This document shows positions 9,102 through 16,404 of a stretch of DNA of 64,000 nucleotides, in pieces. Every line of letters begins with the position of its first letter. The first letter of the stretch is position 1. The notes beneath the pieces were generated by a model. That model did not search any database. It had not been told where the DNA came from and saw only the letters and a list, made by a program, of their open reading frames with translations. The stretch comes from Ekhidna lutea (GTDB lineage: Bacteria > Bacteroidota > Bacteroidia > Cytophagales > Cyclobacteriaceae): assembly GCF_900188325.1 (NCBI RefSeq), contig NZ_FZPD01000004.1, positions 564,501 through 628,500 on the forward strand, in the 5' to 3' direction. Position numbers and translations under genes: made by a program.

Positions 9102-9992
9102 ATGAGCGTTTATTCTATTAAAGACCTTGAACACCTGTCAGGAATAAAAGCACATACAATACGTATTTGGGAGCAACGCTATAAGCTTTTCTCTCCACAG
9201 CGAACTGCTACGAATATTCGCTATTACAATGACAATGATCTTAAGTTAATCTTAAACATTGCCCTCTTAAAAAATCACGGCTTCAAAATCAGCAAAATTG
9301 TGGCAATGCCACAAGAAGTGATTCAGGATGAAGTACGAAAAGTCGGCTTAGCCAATCAATCGTTCGATGAAAAGATCAGCACGCTTACGCTAGCGATGGT
9401 TGAATTGGACGAAAACTTATTTACAAAATCAATTGATACTTGTATAGCTAAATTTGGCTTTGAAGATGCCATGCTTCGAATTGTATATCCATTTATGAGA
9501 AAGATTGGAATCTTATGGCTTTCCAATTCGATCAACCCTGCGCAGGAACACTTCATCTCTCACCTTGTACGTCAAAAGCTAATTGCCAAGACAGATGAAA
9601 TAGACATGAATACAAAAGGCCCACTCATACTTCTATTTCTCCCTGAAGGAGAATTACATGAGCTGGGATTGCTCTTTGCAAATCTTCAACTTCGTCAAAA
9701 TGGAATAAAGACAATCTTTTTTGGACAGACTGTACCACTGGAAGCACTCGAAGAAGTGTATAATCAATTGAATCCCGAGTACATGTTAACAGCAATGACT
9801 ACAGCACCTAAGCCCTCCGAAATTCAGAAATACGTAAACACGCTCAGTTCAAAGTTCGAAGATTGCTCAATCTACATTACAGGAGGTAGAATTATTGATC
9901 AGGACATTGCACTCCCCTCTAATGTCTCTATTCTGAATCAGCTTGAGGATTTAATTCAAATTACACAAGACGTCACCAACAGCAAGTCTTAA
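9102..9992 (+). CDS. MerR-type regulator with B12-binding domain (CarH/LitR-like)
   Basis: A 296-residue transcription factor. Residues ~1-70 are a MerR winged helix (YSIKDLEHLSGIKAHTIRIW...RYY). The rest is the cobalamin-binding helix bundle and Rossmann-like B12 domain: Trp139, then Glu149-His150 (the W-x9-EH signature) and ELHELG with His186 (the ExHxxG lower-ligand motif). In CarH, adenosylcobalamin makes the protein a tetrameric repressor that light dissociates. The residue after the Trp is Leu140, where Thermus CarH has its upper-ligand His132, so light chemistry may differ. It is followed by an ECF sigma factor and crt genes, which strongly suggests control of carotenoid synthesis. ATG 9102 is chosen over GTG 9096. 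Confidence 0.88.
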   Translation: MSVYSIKDLEHLSGIKAHTIRIWEQRYKLFSPQRTATNIRYYNDNDLKLILNIALLKNHGFKISKIVAMPQEVIQDEVRKVGLANQSFDEKISTLTLAMVELDENLFTKSIDTCIAKFGFEDAMLRIVYPFMRKIGILWLSNSINPAQEHFISHLVRQKLIAKTDEIDMNTKGPLILLFLPEGELHELGLLFANLQLRQNGIKTIFFGQTVPLEALEEVYNQLNPEYMLTAMTTAPKPSEIQKYVNTLSSKFEDCSIYITGGRIIDQDIALPSNVSILNQLEDLIQITQDVTNSKS

Positions 9993-10097
9993 TTAGTAGA
10001 TCTTTCAATGCTAGCCAAAACCTTCTCCTTGTGAGCTGCAAGCGCTTGAAAGCTTAATTGCAAGATATTTACGTATGTACTTACGTGGAATAATAAA

Positions 10098-10122
10098 TGC
10101 AGAAATTGAAAGTATTTCTGCA
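10098..10122. repeat. Inverted repeat in the carotenoid control region
   Basis: Perfect 9-bp arms TGCAGAAAT (10098-10106) and ATTTCTGCA (10114-10122) with a 7-base spacer, followed by AAAAA. It could be an operator or a weak terminator after the MerR gene. A separate 10-bp palindrome, CAAGCGCTTG, lies at 10039-10048. Confidence 0.5.
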
Positions 10123-10162
10123 AAAATCGTAGCTGCGTGTTTCTCTTCTTTGAGTGAGAAAA

Positions 10163-10302
10163 TTAAACAAGTGGTTTTTGTGAATCATACTTTGAAAAAG
10201 AAAGACTTTTCAAGCTATTCACATTTTGTTTAATTTTTAAATTTTTTCATTAAACAAATTTTATTTATATTTGTTTAACTTTTATAATTTAACATTAAAC
10301 AT
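10163..10302. promoter_or_regulatory. Array of TTAAACAA boxes and promoter upstream of the ECF sigma gene
   Basis: The box TTAAACAA or its complement TTGTTTAA occurs at 10163-10170 (+), 10226-10233 (-), 10250-10257 (+) and 10271-10278 (-), and TTAAACAT at 10295-10302. The middle pair forms a perfect 10-bp inverted repeat (10250-10259 / 10269-10278). The last three steps are 21-24 bp, about two helical turns. A consensus -7 element TATATTTG (10266-10273) lies inside the array, so a protein bound there would cover the promoter. The MerR/B12 protein encoded upstream is the obvious candidate binder; this is inference. Confidence 0.65.
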
Positions 10303-10303
10303 T

Positions 10304-10810
10304 ATGACAGCTTTAGAATTCGGTTACCAGATTGATAACTTAACAAGTTCACTGAAGCCGTACGCATTGAAACTCACCAAAGACGGTGAAAAAGCTAATG
10401 ACTTGCTTCAGGATACCGTATTTAAAGCATACAGCAATAGAGATAAATTTCAGGTAGGCACCAACCTAAAAGCGTGGATGTATACCATCATGCGAAATAC
10501 CTTTATCACCAATTACCAAAGGATGGTAAGGAGAAATACATTCATTGACACTACTGAAAACAACCATTTCATAAATTCATCCAGTGTTACCATTGAAAAT
10601 CAAGCCAAAGGAAATTTTGTCATGAATGACATAAACATGGCCTTGGATGGATTAAAGGATATGTACAAAATACCTTTTAACATGTATTTTAGGGGATTCA
10701 AATATCATGAGATCGCAGACAAGCTCGAGATTCCGATTGGTACTGTGAAAAACAGAATACATATCGCCCGTAAGGAGCTTAAAAAAGGTTTACAAGTATA
10801 TGCCAACTAA
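10304..10810 (+). CDS. ECF-type RNA polymerase sigma factor
   Basis: A 168-residue extracytoplasmic-function sigma factor. Region 2 includes ANDLLQDTVFKAYSN and LKAWMYTIMRNTFITNY (core and -10 contacts). Region 4 ends with YHEIADKLEIPIGTVKNRIH, the -35-binding helix-turn-helix. There is no anti-sigma gene next to it. It precedes crtI and overlaps it by 11 bp, so it is translated in the same unit as the carotenoid genes. Sigma factors of this kind with LitR/CarH-like regulators drive light-induced genes in other bacteria; that link is inferred here. ATG 10304 is preferred over an upstream TTG that lies inside the operator array. Confidence 0.92.
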   Translation: MTALEFGYQIDNLTSSLKPYALKLTKDGEKANDLLQDTVFKAYSNRDKFQVGTNLKAWMYTIMRNTFITNYQRMVRRNTFIDTTENNHFINSSSVTIENQAKGNFVMNDINMALDGLKDMYKIPFNMYFRGFKYHEIADKLEIPIGTVKNRIHIARKELKKGLQVYAN

Positions 10811-12296
10811 AAGTTTTCATAGTAGAGTAGTAGTGATAGGGGCCGGTTTTTCCGGCCTTTCTTGTTCCTGCCACTTAGCAAAAATGGGTTATCATGTGAC
10901 CCTACTAGAGAAAAACAATCAGGCGGGAGGAAGGGCAAGGAGCTACTCTGACAATGGATTTACATGGGATATGGGTCCTTCCTGGTACTGGATGCCAGAT
11001 GTGTTTGAGCAGTTTTTTAATTCATTTGATAAAGAGGTATCCGACTATTACCAACTAGATCGCCTTAATCCTTCGTATCGGATAAAGTTTAAAGATGATA
11101 CCATCGATATACCTGCTTCAATGGCTGAACTGGAAGAACTCTTTGAGCGCATTGAAAAGGGAAGCAGTAAAAAGCTGCGGTCTTTCTTAAAGCAAGCCAA
11201 ATACAAATATGATGTCGGAGTAAAAAAACTGGTTTACAAGCCAAGCAGATCACTCCTGGAGTTCGTAGATATTAAACTGCTACTTGGTTTACTTAAGATG
11301 GATGTTTTCACCTCCATTGCTAAACATGTAAGGAAGCATTTTAAAGATGAACGACTAATTCAACTAATGGAATTCCCAATTCTATTCTTAGGAGCAACAG
11401 CAGAAAACACACCCGCGCTTTATAGTCTCATGAACTATGCAGATCTTTCATTGGGTACGTGGTACCCCAAAGGAGGAATGAATTCGGTGGTTAAAGGGAT
11501 GGTAACGCTTGCTGAGGAGCTTGGAGTTGAAATAAAACTCAATGCAGAAGTAACAAACTTCACGTTCAGTGGCAATAGCATTTCGGGTGTAAGCACTGCA
11601 AATGAGACGTATCAGTGTGATACTGTAGTAGCTGGAGCAGATTATCACTTCATTGATCAGCATATTTTACCAGAATCATTTCAAAACTACAGTAAGAAAT
11701 ACTGGGACTCCAGGGTGCTGGCTCCTTCTTCCCTCCTTTTTTACATTGGTGTAGATAAGGAGTTGCCCAACCTTCAACATCACACCCTTTTCTTTGACGA
11801 AGACTTCAAACAACACGCGAGCGAAATCTACGATCAACCTCAATGGCCAAGTAAACCTCTTTTATATGTTTCCGCCACTTCCAAAACGGATGATTCAGTA
11901 GCACCTGAAGGAAAAGAGAATTTAGTGGTACTTATTCCTGTTGCTCCGGATATTAAAGACACAGATGAAACCAGGGATCATTATTTTCAATTGATCATGA
12001 ATAAGTTGGAAGCATTTACAGGTGAAAATATCAGGGATCACATCATTGCTAAGCGTAGCTACGCTCATAAGGAATTCATTGAAGACTATCATTCTTTTAA
12101 AGGCAATGCATATGGCTTGGCCAATACGTTGAAACAAACAGCCATACTAAAGCCCTCTTTAAAAAATAGAAAGTTGAAAAACCTGTATTATACCGGTCAA
12201 CTCACAGTGCCAGGTCCCGGCGTACCACCCTCATTGATCTCAGGTGAGGTTGTCGCAAATGAAGTAGCAAAAGATTTTCCTATTTTTAAATCTTAA
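10800..12296 (+). CDS. crtI: Phytoene desaturase
   Basis: A FAD-dependent, membrane-associated desaturase of 498 residues that converts phytoene to lycopene (or related desaturated carotenes). The N-terminal dinucleotide-binding motif is VVVIGAGFSGLSCSCHLAK, followed by EKNNQAGGRARSY. The C-terminal family signature LYYTGQLTVPGPGVPPSLIS is intact. It begins inside the last codons of the sigma gene, with crtB 8 bp after its stop. The neighbouring phytoene synthase makes CrtI the best assignment; related CrtI-like enzymes (CrtD, CrtN types) cannot be fully excluded. Confidence 0.92.
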   Translation: MPTKSFHSRVVVIGAGFSGLSCSCHLAKMGYHVTLLEKNNQAGGRARSYSDNGFTWDMGPSWYWMPDVFEQFFNSFDKEVSDYYQLDRLNPSYRIKFKDDTIDIPASMAELEELFERIEKGSSKKLRSFLKQAKYKYDVGVKKLVYKPSRSLLEFVDIKLLLGLLKMDVFTSIAKHVRKHFKDERLIQLMEFPILFLGATAENTPALYSLMNYADLSLGTWYPKGGMNSVVKGMVTLAEELGVEIKLNAEVTNFTFSGNSISGVSTANETYQCDTVVAGADYHFIDQHILPESFQNYSKKYWDSRVLAPSSLLFYIGVDKELPNLQHHTLFFDEDFKQHASEIYDQPQWPSKPLLYVSATSKTDDSVAPEGKENLVVLIPVAPDIKDTDETRDHYFQLIMNKLEAFTGENIRDHIIAKRSYAHKEFIEDYHSFKGNAYGLANTLKQTAILKPSLKNRKLKNLYYTGQLTVPGPGVPPSLISGEVVANEVAKDFPIFKS

Positions 12297-12304
12297 GCGA
12301 GCAA

Positions 12305-13147
12305 ATGGAGAACCTGTATACCCAAACCGCATTTGATTGTAGTAAGCTGATTACCAAAGCATACAGCACTTCGTTTTCTCTGGGAATTCGTACACTCAAT
12401 AAGAAATATCATTCTCCCATTTACGCTATCTATGGATTTGTAAGATATGCGGATGAAATCGTGGATACTTTTCATGAGCACGATAAAAATGAATTACTAA
12501 AGCAGTTCAGGTTAGACACCTACAAGTCAATTGAGGAGAAGATCAGCTTAAATCCCGTCCTTCACTCTTTTCAAAACGTGGTAAACAAATATCAGATTGA
12601 TCATGATCTCATAGAAGCATTTTTAATAAGCATGGAAATGGATCTCAGTAAAAAAGATTATGATGATCCGGAATATAAAAAATACATATATGGAAGTGCA
12701 GAAGTCGTTGGGTTGATGTGCTTAAAGGTGTTTCTGGATGGAAATGACAGGAAATATCAGGAGTTGCTAGAACCTGCTAAACACCTTGGAGCTGCTTTTC
12801 AAAAAGTCAATTTTCTTAGAGATATCAAAAGTGATTTTGATGAGAGAGGTCGAGTTTACTTCCCGGGAATCGATTTCAATCAATTCACAAGAGACGAGAA
12901 AAGAAGAATAGAAAAGGATATTCAAAATGACTTCCAGGAAGCCCTTAAAGGAATAAAAAAATTACCCAACGGAGTTCGGGCTGGAGTGTATCTGGCTTAC
13001 ATCTACTACACAGTGCTATTCAAAAAGATTACTCGCCTGTCACCCGAAAGGATTAAAAGTGAACGGATAAGAATTCCTAATGGGAAGAAGTTTCTGCTAC
13101 TTGTAAAATGCTACTTTCTTCACAAGTTCAATTTTATTGTCAAGTGA
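12305..13147 (+). CDS. crtB: Phytoene synthase
   Basis: A 280-residue squalene/phytoene synthase family enzyme that joins two geranylgeranyl diphosphates head to head, the first committed step to carotenoids. Both Mg-diphosphate-binding Asp clusters are present: YADEIVDTF near residue 45 and LRDIKSDFDERGRVYFP near residue 175. It begins 8 bp after crtI and is followed 48 bp later by crtZ, so the three form one biosynthetic run. Confidence 0.94.
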   Translation: MENLYTQTAFDCSKLITKAYSTSFSLGIRTLNKKYHSPIYAIYGFVRYADEIVDTFHEHDKNELLKQFRLDTYKSIEEKISLNPVLHSFQNVVNKYQIDHDLIEAFLISMEMDLSKKDYDDPEYKKYIYGSAEVVGLMCLKVFLDGNDRKYQELLEPAKHLGAAFQKVNFLRDIKSDFDERGRVYFPGIDFNQFTRDEKRRIEKDIQNDFQEALKGIKKLPNGVRAGVYLAYIYYTVLFKKITRLSPERIKSERIRIPNGKKFLLLVKCYFLHKFNFIVK

Positions 13148-13195
13148 ACAAGATTAACTTTGATTGAGTTATTAGTTTGTAAATCAAATTAATGA

Positions 13196-13642
13196 ATGAC
13201 AATAATTAATATTTTAATTGTTATAGGGACTTTCCTGTTTATGGAAGGAGTGGCATGGTTTACGCATAAGTATATCATGCATGGACTTTTATGGAGTTGG
13301 CACAGGTCCCATCACAAAGTTCATGACCATGCATTTGAAATGAATGATCTGTTTGCAATTGTATTCAGCATACCGTCAATTTTAACTATCTATATTGGGT
13401 ATAACAATTATCAAGAATTTTGGTGGCTATTATTTGTCGGCATAGGCATCTTTTGCTACGGAGTTTTCTATTTTATTTTTCATGACATTATAGTTCATCG
13501 AAGAATAAAAATTCCGTTTAAAGCGAAAAACAAGTACATGAAGCGAATTATGCACGCACATTATATACACCACGAAAAACATTCCAAAGAAGGGGCCGAG
13601 GCGTTTGGATTTCTATACGCTCCTAAAAAGTACCAGAAATAA
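13196..13642 (+). CDS. crtZ: Beta-carotene hydroxylase
   Basis: A 148-residue integral-membrane di-iron hydroxylase of the fatty-acid hydroxylase superfamily that adds 3-hydroxyls to beta-carotene rings, giving zeaxanthin. The histidine clusters expected for iron binding are present: HKYIMHG and WHRSHHKVHDH near residues 23-45, HDIIVHRR, and HAHYIHHEKH near the end. Several hydrophobic membrane segments separate them. A lycopene cyclase, needed to make its substrate, is not in this cluster and must lie elsewhere if the pathway is complete. Confidence 0.94.
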   Translation: MTIINILIVIGTFLFMEGVAWFTHKYIMHGLLWSWHRSHHKVHDHAFEMNDLFAIVFSIPSILTIYIGYNNYQEFWWLLFVGIGIFCYGVFYFIFHDIIVHRRIKIPFKAKNKYMKRIMHAHYIHHEKHSKEGAEAFGFLYAPKKYQK

Positions 13643-13651
13643 CGTTTTTAT

Positions 13652-13697
13652 ATTATCATTTGATAATAATGTGACGAATCGTTACATTTGATTATCA
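13652..13697. repeat. Cluster of small palindromes before the NUMOD4 gene
   Basis: Three short palindromes lie in tandem: ATTATCA-TT-TGATAAT (13652-13667), TGTGACGA-A-TCGTTACA with one mismatch (13670-13686), and TGATTATCA (13689-13697). The first and third share ATTATCA. They could be operator sites for the downstream gene or a crtZ transcript end; there is no T tract. Confidence 0.4.
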
Positions 13698-13742
13698 TTA
13701 AGAAATCGGCTTCTTTTTAATAAACCAAAAAAAGCGAATTAA

Positions 13743-14234
13743 ATGGCAGATCAAAAAAAAGAAGAAGAGTGGGGACCAATAGAAGGGTTCTCGAATTACG
13801 AAATTTCAAATCGTGGTAAGATCCGAAGCAAGAGCAGAAAAGTATGGCACAAGGGCAGCAAAACTCACATGAAGCTACGTGGCAAACTTATGCGTCAGCG
13901 ATGGAATAAAATTTGTAAATGTTATTTCCTTGATTTGATAGACGACAATGGTAAGCGAAGAACCGTTTATCCACACAAGGAAACAGCAAAGGTATTTGTG
14001 AAAAATGGTAGTCCGGAGAAGACCATGATCATCCACAAAGACAACAACCCTAGAAACAACTACTTTGAAAATCTGGAGTGGAGAACCAAGTCAGAGCATA
14101 TGAAGTGGCAGTTTGAAGTTGGAAACAAGAACAACTACAAAGTTTGGAAAACCAGGAAGAAGAGGTATAAGAATGGCTTTAAGCCAGACACAGTGCTTCC
14201 AGGCAGGCCAAAGAAAAATAAAGAAAAAGCCTAG
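13743..14234 (+). CDS. NUMOD4/HNH domain protein
   Basis: A 163-residue basic protein. The N-terminal WGPIEGFSNYEISNRGKIRS is a NUMOD4 motif, found in DNA-binding parts of phage and intron homing endonucleases. IIHKDNNPRNNYFENLEWRT near residue 98 is the HNH-type nuclease core (His, then paired Asn). The Lys/Arg-rich tail (PGRPKKNKEKA) would bind nucleic acid. It stands alone, bounded by palindromes upstream and a terminator downstream, with no intron, intein or phage genes nearby. Its role is unknown; a solitary homing-type nuclease or a domesticated DNA-binding protein are both possible. Confidence 0.78.
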   Translation: MADQKKEEEWGPIEGFSNYEISNRGKIRSKSRKVWHKGSKTHMKLRGKLMRQRWNKICKCYFLDLIDDNGKRRTVYPHKETAKVFVKNGSPEKTMIIHKDNNPRNNYFENLEWRTKSEHMKWQFEVGNKNNYKVWKTRKKRYKNGFKPDTVLPGRPKKNKEKA

Positions 14235-14250
14235 AGAGGACAAACGAGTA

Positions 14251-14276
14251 AGGGGTTCCAAGTGGAACCCCTTTTT
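14251..14276 (+). terminator. Intrinsic terminator after the NUMOD4 gene
   Basis: Perfect 9-bp stem AGGGGTTCC / GGAACCCCT with a 4-base loop, followed by TTTTT, 16 bp after the stop. Confidence 0.88.
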
Positions 14277-14372
14277 AATACTCTAACTAACCTAACCTAA
14301 AATCGCTTAACGCAATATTCTACCTGCACCAAAAATATTGGTGTAATCAAATAAATATTATTCCGGTATCAA

Positions 14373-14633
14373 TTATTGAGCAGATGGCTCAATACTAACG
14401 TAAGATCTGTCTTTCTTGCCTTTGTGGAATTTCACAACACCATCTGCCAAAGCAAATAGTGTGTGATCCTTGCCAAGACCTACGTTATTTCCAGGATGGT
14501 GTTTTGTACCTCTCTGGCGAACAAGGATGTTACCAGCAATAGCTTGCTGACCGCCGAAGATTTTTACACCAAGTCGTTTACTTTCAGACTCTCTTCCGTT
14601 TTTCGAACTACCTACACCTTTCTTGTGTGCCAT
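14373..14633 (-). CDS. rpmA: 50S ribosomal protein L27
   Basis: An 86-residue large-subunit protein near the peptidyl-transferase centre. The start [20 protein letters not shown] and the central [20 protein letters not shown] are diagnostic. As in most phyla outside the Firmicutes there is no N-terminal pro-extension, so no cleavage is needed. It follows rplU by 6 bp in the usual rplU-rpmA operon. A weak hairpin (CACCAA / TTGGTG, 14327-14343) lies downstream without a clear T tract. Confidence 0.97.
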   Translation of the reverse strand: MAHKKGVGSSKNGRESESKRLGVKIFGGQQAIAGNILVRQRGTKHHPGNNVGLGKDHTLFALADGVVKFHKGKKDRSYVSIEPSAQ

Positions 14634-14639
14634 GAGATT

Positions 14640-14951
14640 TTATCCTTTAATGTCTTCGATCAAAATTTTAGAAAACTGCTGACGGTGACCATTTCTCACT
14701 CGGTAGCCTTTTCTTCTTTTCTTTTTGAACACGATCACCTTGTCGTCTTTCACATGCTCAAGAATCTTTGCAGAAACTTTGGCTCCTTTTACAGTAGGTG
14801 CTCCTACTTTCACCTTGCCATCGTTATCTACAAGTAGCACTTTATCAAAGTCTACTTTTGCACCCTCCTTACCTTCCATTAGTGGAGCGTAAAGGAATTT
14901 GTCTTTCTCTGCTTTATACTGCTTCCCAGCAATGTCTACTATCGCGTACAT
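14640..14951 (-). CDS. rplU: 50S ribosomal protein L21
   Basis: A 103-residue 23S rRNA-binding protein with the usual MYAIVDIAGKQYKAEKDKFL opening, VGAPTVKGAKVSAKIL middle and KKRRKGYRVRNGHRQQFSKI C-terminal signature. It is first in the rplU-rpmA operon, transcribed from the consensus promoter at 14978-15008. Confidence 0.97.
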   Translation of the reverse strand: MYAIVDIAGKQYKAEKDKFLYAPLMEGKEGAKVDFDKVLLVDNDGKVKVGAPTVKGAKVSAKILEHVKDDKVIVFKKKRRKGYRVRNGHRQQFSKILIEDIKG

Positions 14952-14977
14952 TTTATCTTCTTTTGAAAAAAGGATTG

Positions 14978-15008
14978 CAAAGATACTATTTCAATATGAA
15001 TATCCAAA
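14978..15008 (-). promoter_or_regulatory. Consensus Bacteroidota promoter of rplU-rpmA
   Basis: Read on the minus strand, TTTG (15005-15008), a spacer of exactly 19 bp, then TATCTTTG (14978-14985). This is a full match to the TTTG-N19-TAnnTTTG promoter recognised by the primary sigma factor of Bacteroidota, 26 bp before the rplU start. Confidence 0.88.
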
Positions 15009-15372
15009 CATGGGGTGTAGATAAAATCATGTTAAAATATTTTTAATTTTTTTTTCACTTTTTTTTACCCCTATTTATGCGTGTTTTCCTCAAAGTAGCA
15101 ATTACAAATTTGCCTCCTAAATCACTAAAATACAATTCGTTATCATAAATTTTTAATATCCAAATTACACCTTACTCACCCGTAATAACTGCTTGGATTT
15201 TCGCATCATTTTGAACACATTTGTAAACAAGCCGCGAGAAAAAATAAACCACTCTTAGGGCTGTATCCCAAGACTTAAAAAAAGTTTGAAATAAGCACAC
15301 TTTATTCGTGAGCTTAGGGGTGTTTTATTGTTTAGGAAATAGACTAAAAAACTATTCAGAAAACAGAGATTT
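15009..15372. other. Intergenic region between rplU and nrdB
   Basis: This AT-rich stretch holds T-runs at 15043-15067 and must include the nrdB promoter. I found no convincing NrdR box, DnaA box or full promoter. The best partial elements are TTTG at 15285-15288 and TATTCGTG at 15303-15310, with spacing that is too short. No gene or RNA was recognised. Confidence 0.5.
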
Positions 15373-16368
15373 ATGAGCGACACAACAGCACATGCAGACG
15401 AACCTATCCTTAAAGAGAATAAAGACCGCTTTGTTCTCTTTCCAATTCAACACAGTGACATCTGGGAATACTATAAAAAAGCAGAAGCTAGTTTTTGGAC
15501 CGCAGAGGAGATTGATCTAAGTCAGGACCTTAAGGACTGGAACAACACCATGAACGATGATGAAAAGCATTTCATCAAACATGTATTGGCATTCTTTGCT
15601 GCTAGTGATGGTATCGTTAATGAAAACCTGGCTGAAAACTTCGTTGCTGAAGTGCAGTATACAGAGGCTAAATTTTTCTACGGCTTCCAGATTGCAGTGG
15701 AAAACATCCACTCTGAAACCTACTCCTTATTAATAGATACGTATGTAAAGGATCCTAAGGAGAAAGACTACCTCTTCAATGCCATTGAAACAATGGATTG
15801 TGTGAAGAAAAAAGCTGACTGGGCATTGAGGTGGATTGATGATGGATCGTTCGCTGAAAGATTGGTGGCATTTGCTGCAGTAGAAGGCATATTTTTCTCA
15901 GGTAGCTTTTGTAGTATCTTCTGGTTGAAGAAAAGAGGCTTGATGCCTGGCCTGTCATTCTCAAATGAATTGATATCAAGAGATGAAGGACTTCACTGTG
16001 ATTTTGCATGCTTACTATATACAGATCATGTGAAGAATCAGCTTCCAAAAGAGACCGTTCAGAAAATCATTCAGGATGCAGTAACGATCGAAAAAGAATT
16101 TGTAACTGATGCACTCCCTGTAAAACTAATCGGTATGAACTCTGACCTGATGTGTCAGTACATCGAGTTTGTAGCGGATAGATTGTTAAATGAACTGGGA
16201 TGCGAAAAAGTATATAACTCAACCAACCCGTTTGACTTCATGGAGATGATTTCCCTTCAGGGGAAAACAAACTTCTTTGAGAAAAGAGTTGGAGAGTACC
16301 AGAAAGCCGGAGTAATGGATGGCGATAATAGCGGAAAATCCAAGTTCTCTCTAGATGAAGACTTTTAA
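15373..16368 (+). CDS. nrdB: Class Ia ribonucleotide reductase, small subunit
   Basis: A 331-residue di-iron/tyrosyl-radical subunit that generates the radical for NrdA. It resembles eukaryotic R2 proteins: [20 protein letters not shown] contains the probable radical Tyr and one E-x2-H iron site, [15 protein letters not shown] the second, and [15 protein letters not shown] the N-terminal core. The C-terminal KFSLDEDF should dock on NrdA. nrdA follows 36 bp later. The start at 15373 gives the usual short N-terminal tail before [12 protein letters not shown]. Confidence 0.96.
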   Translation: MSDTTAHADEPILKENKDRFVLFPIQHSDIWEYYKKAEASFWTAEEIDLSQDLKDWNNTMNDDEKHFIKHVLAFFAASDGIVNENLAENFVAEVQYTEAKFFYGFQIAVENIHSETYSLLIDTYVKDPKEKDYLFNAIETMDCVKKKADWALRWIDDGSFAERLVAFAAVEGIFFSGSFCSIFWLKKRGLMPGLSFSNELISRDEGLHCDFACLLYTDHVKNQLPKETVQKIIQDAVTIEKEFVTDALPVKLIGMNSDLMCQYIEFVADRLLNELGCEKVYNSTNPFDFMEMISLQGKTNFFEKRVGEYQKAGVMDGDNSGKSKFSLDEDF

Positions 16369-16404
16369 AGAATTTATGTGTAATCACCTTATCACAATAG
16401 CCCT

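Noticed and set aside
10098-10127. TGCAGAAAT inverted repeat as a definite terminator of the MerR gene
   Set aside because: The stem is AT-rich and lies more than 100 bp after the stop with a run of A, not T, behind it; an operator is equally possible.
14326-14344. Hairpin CACCAA/TTGGTG after rpmA as terminator
   Set aside because: Six weak pairs and no T tract on the minus strand.
15009-15372. NrdR box before nrdBA
   Set aside because: No sequence close to the paired NrdR consensus was found in the gap.
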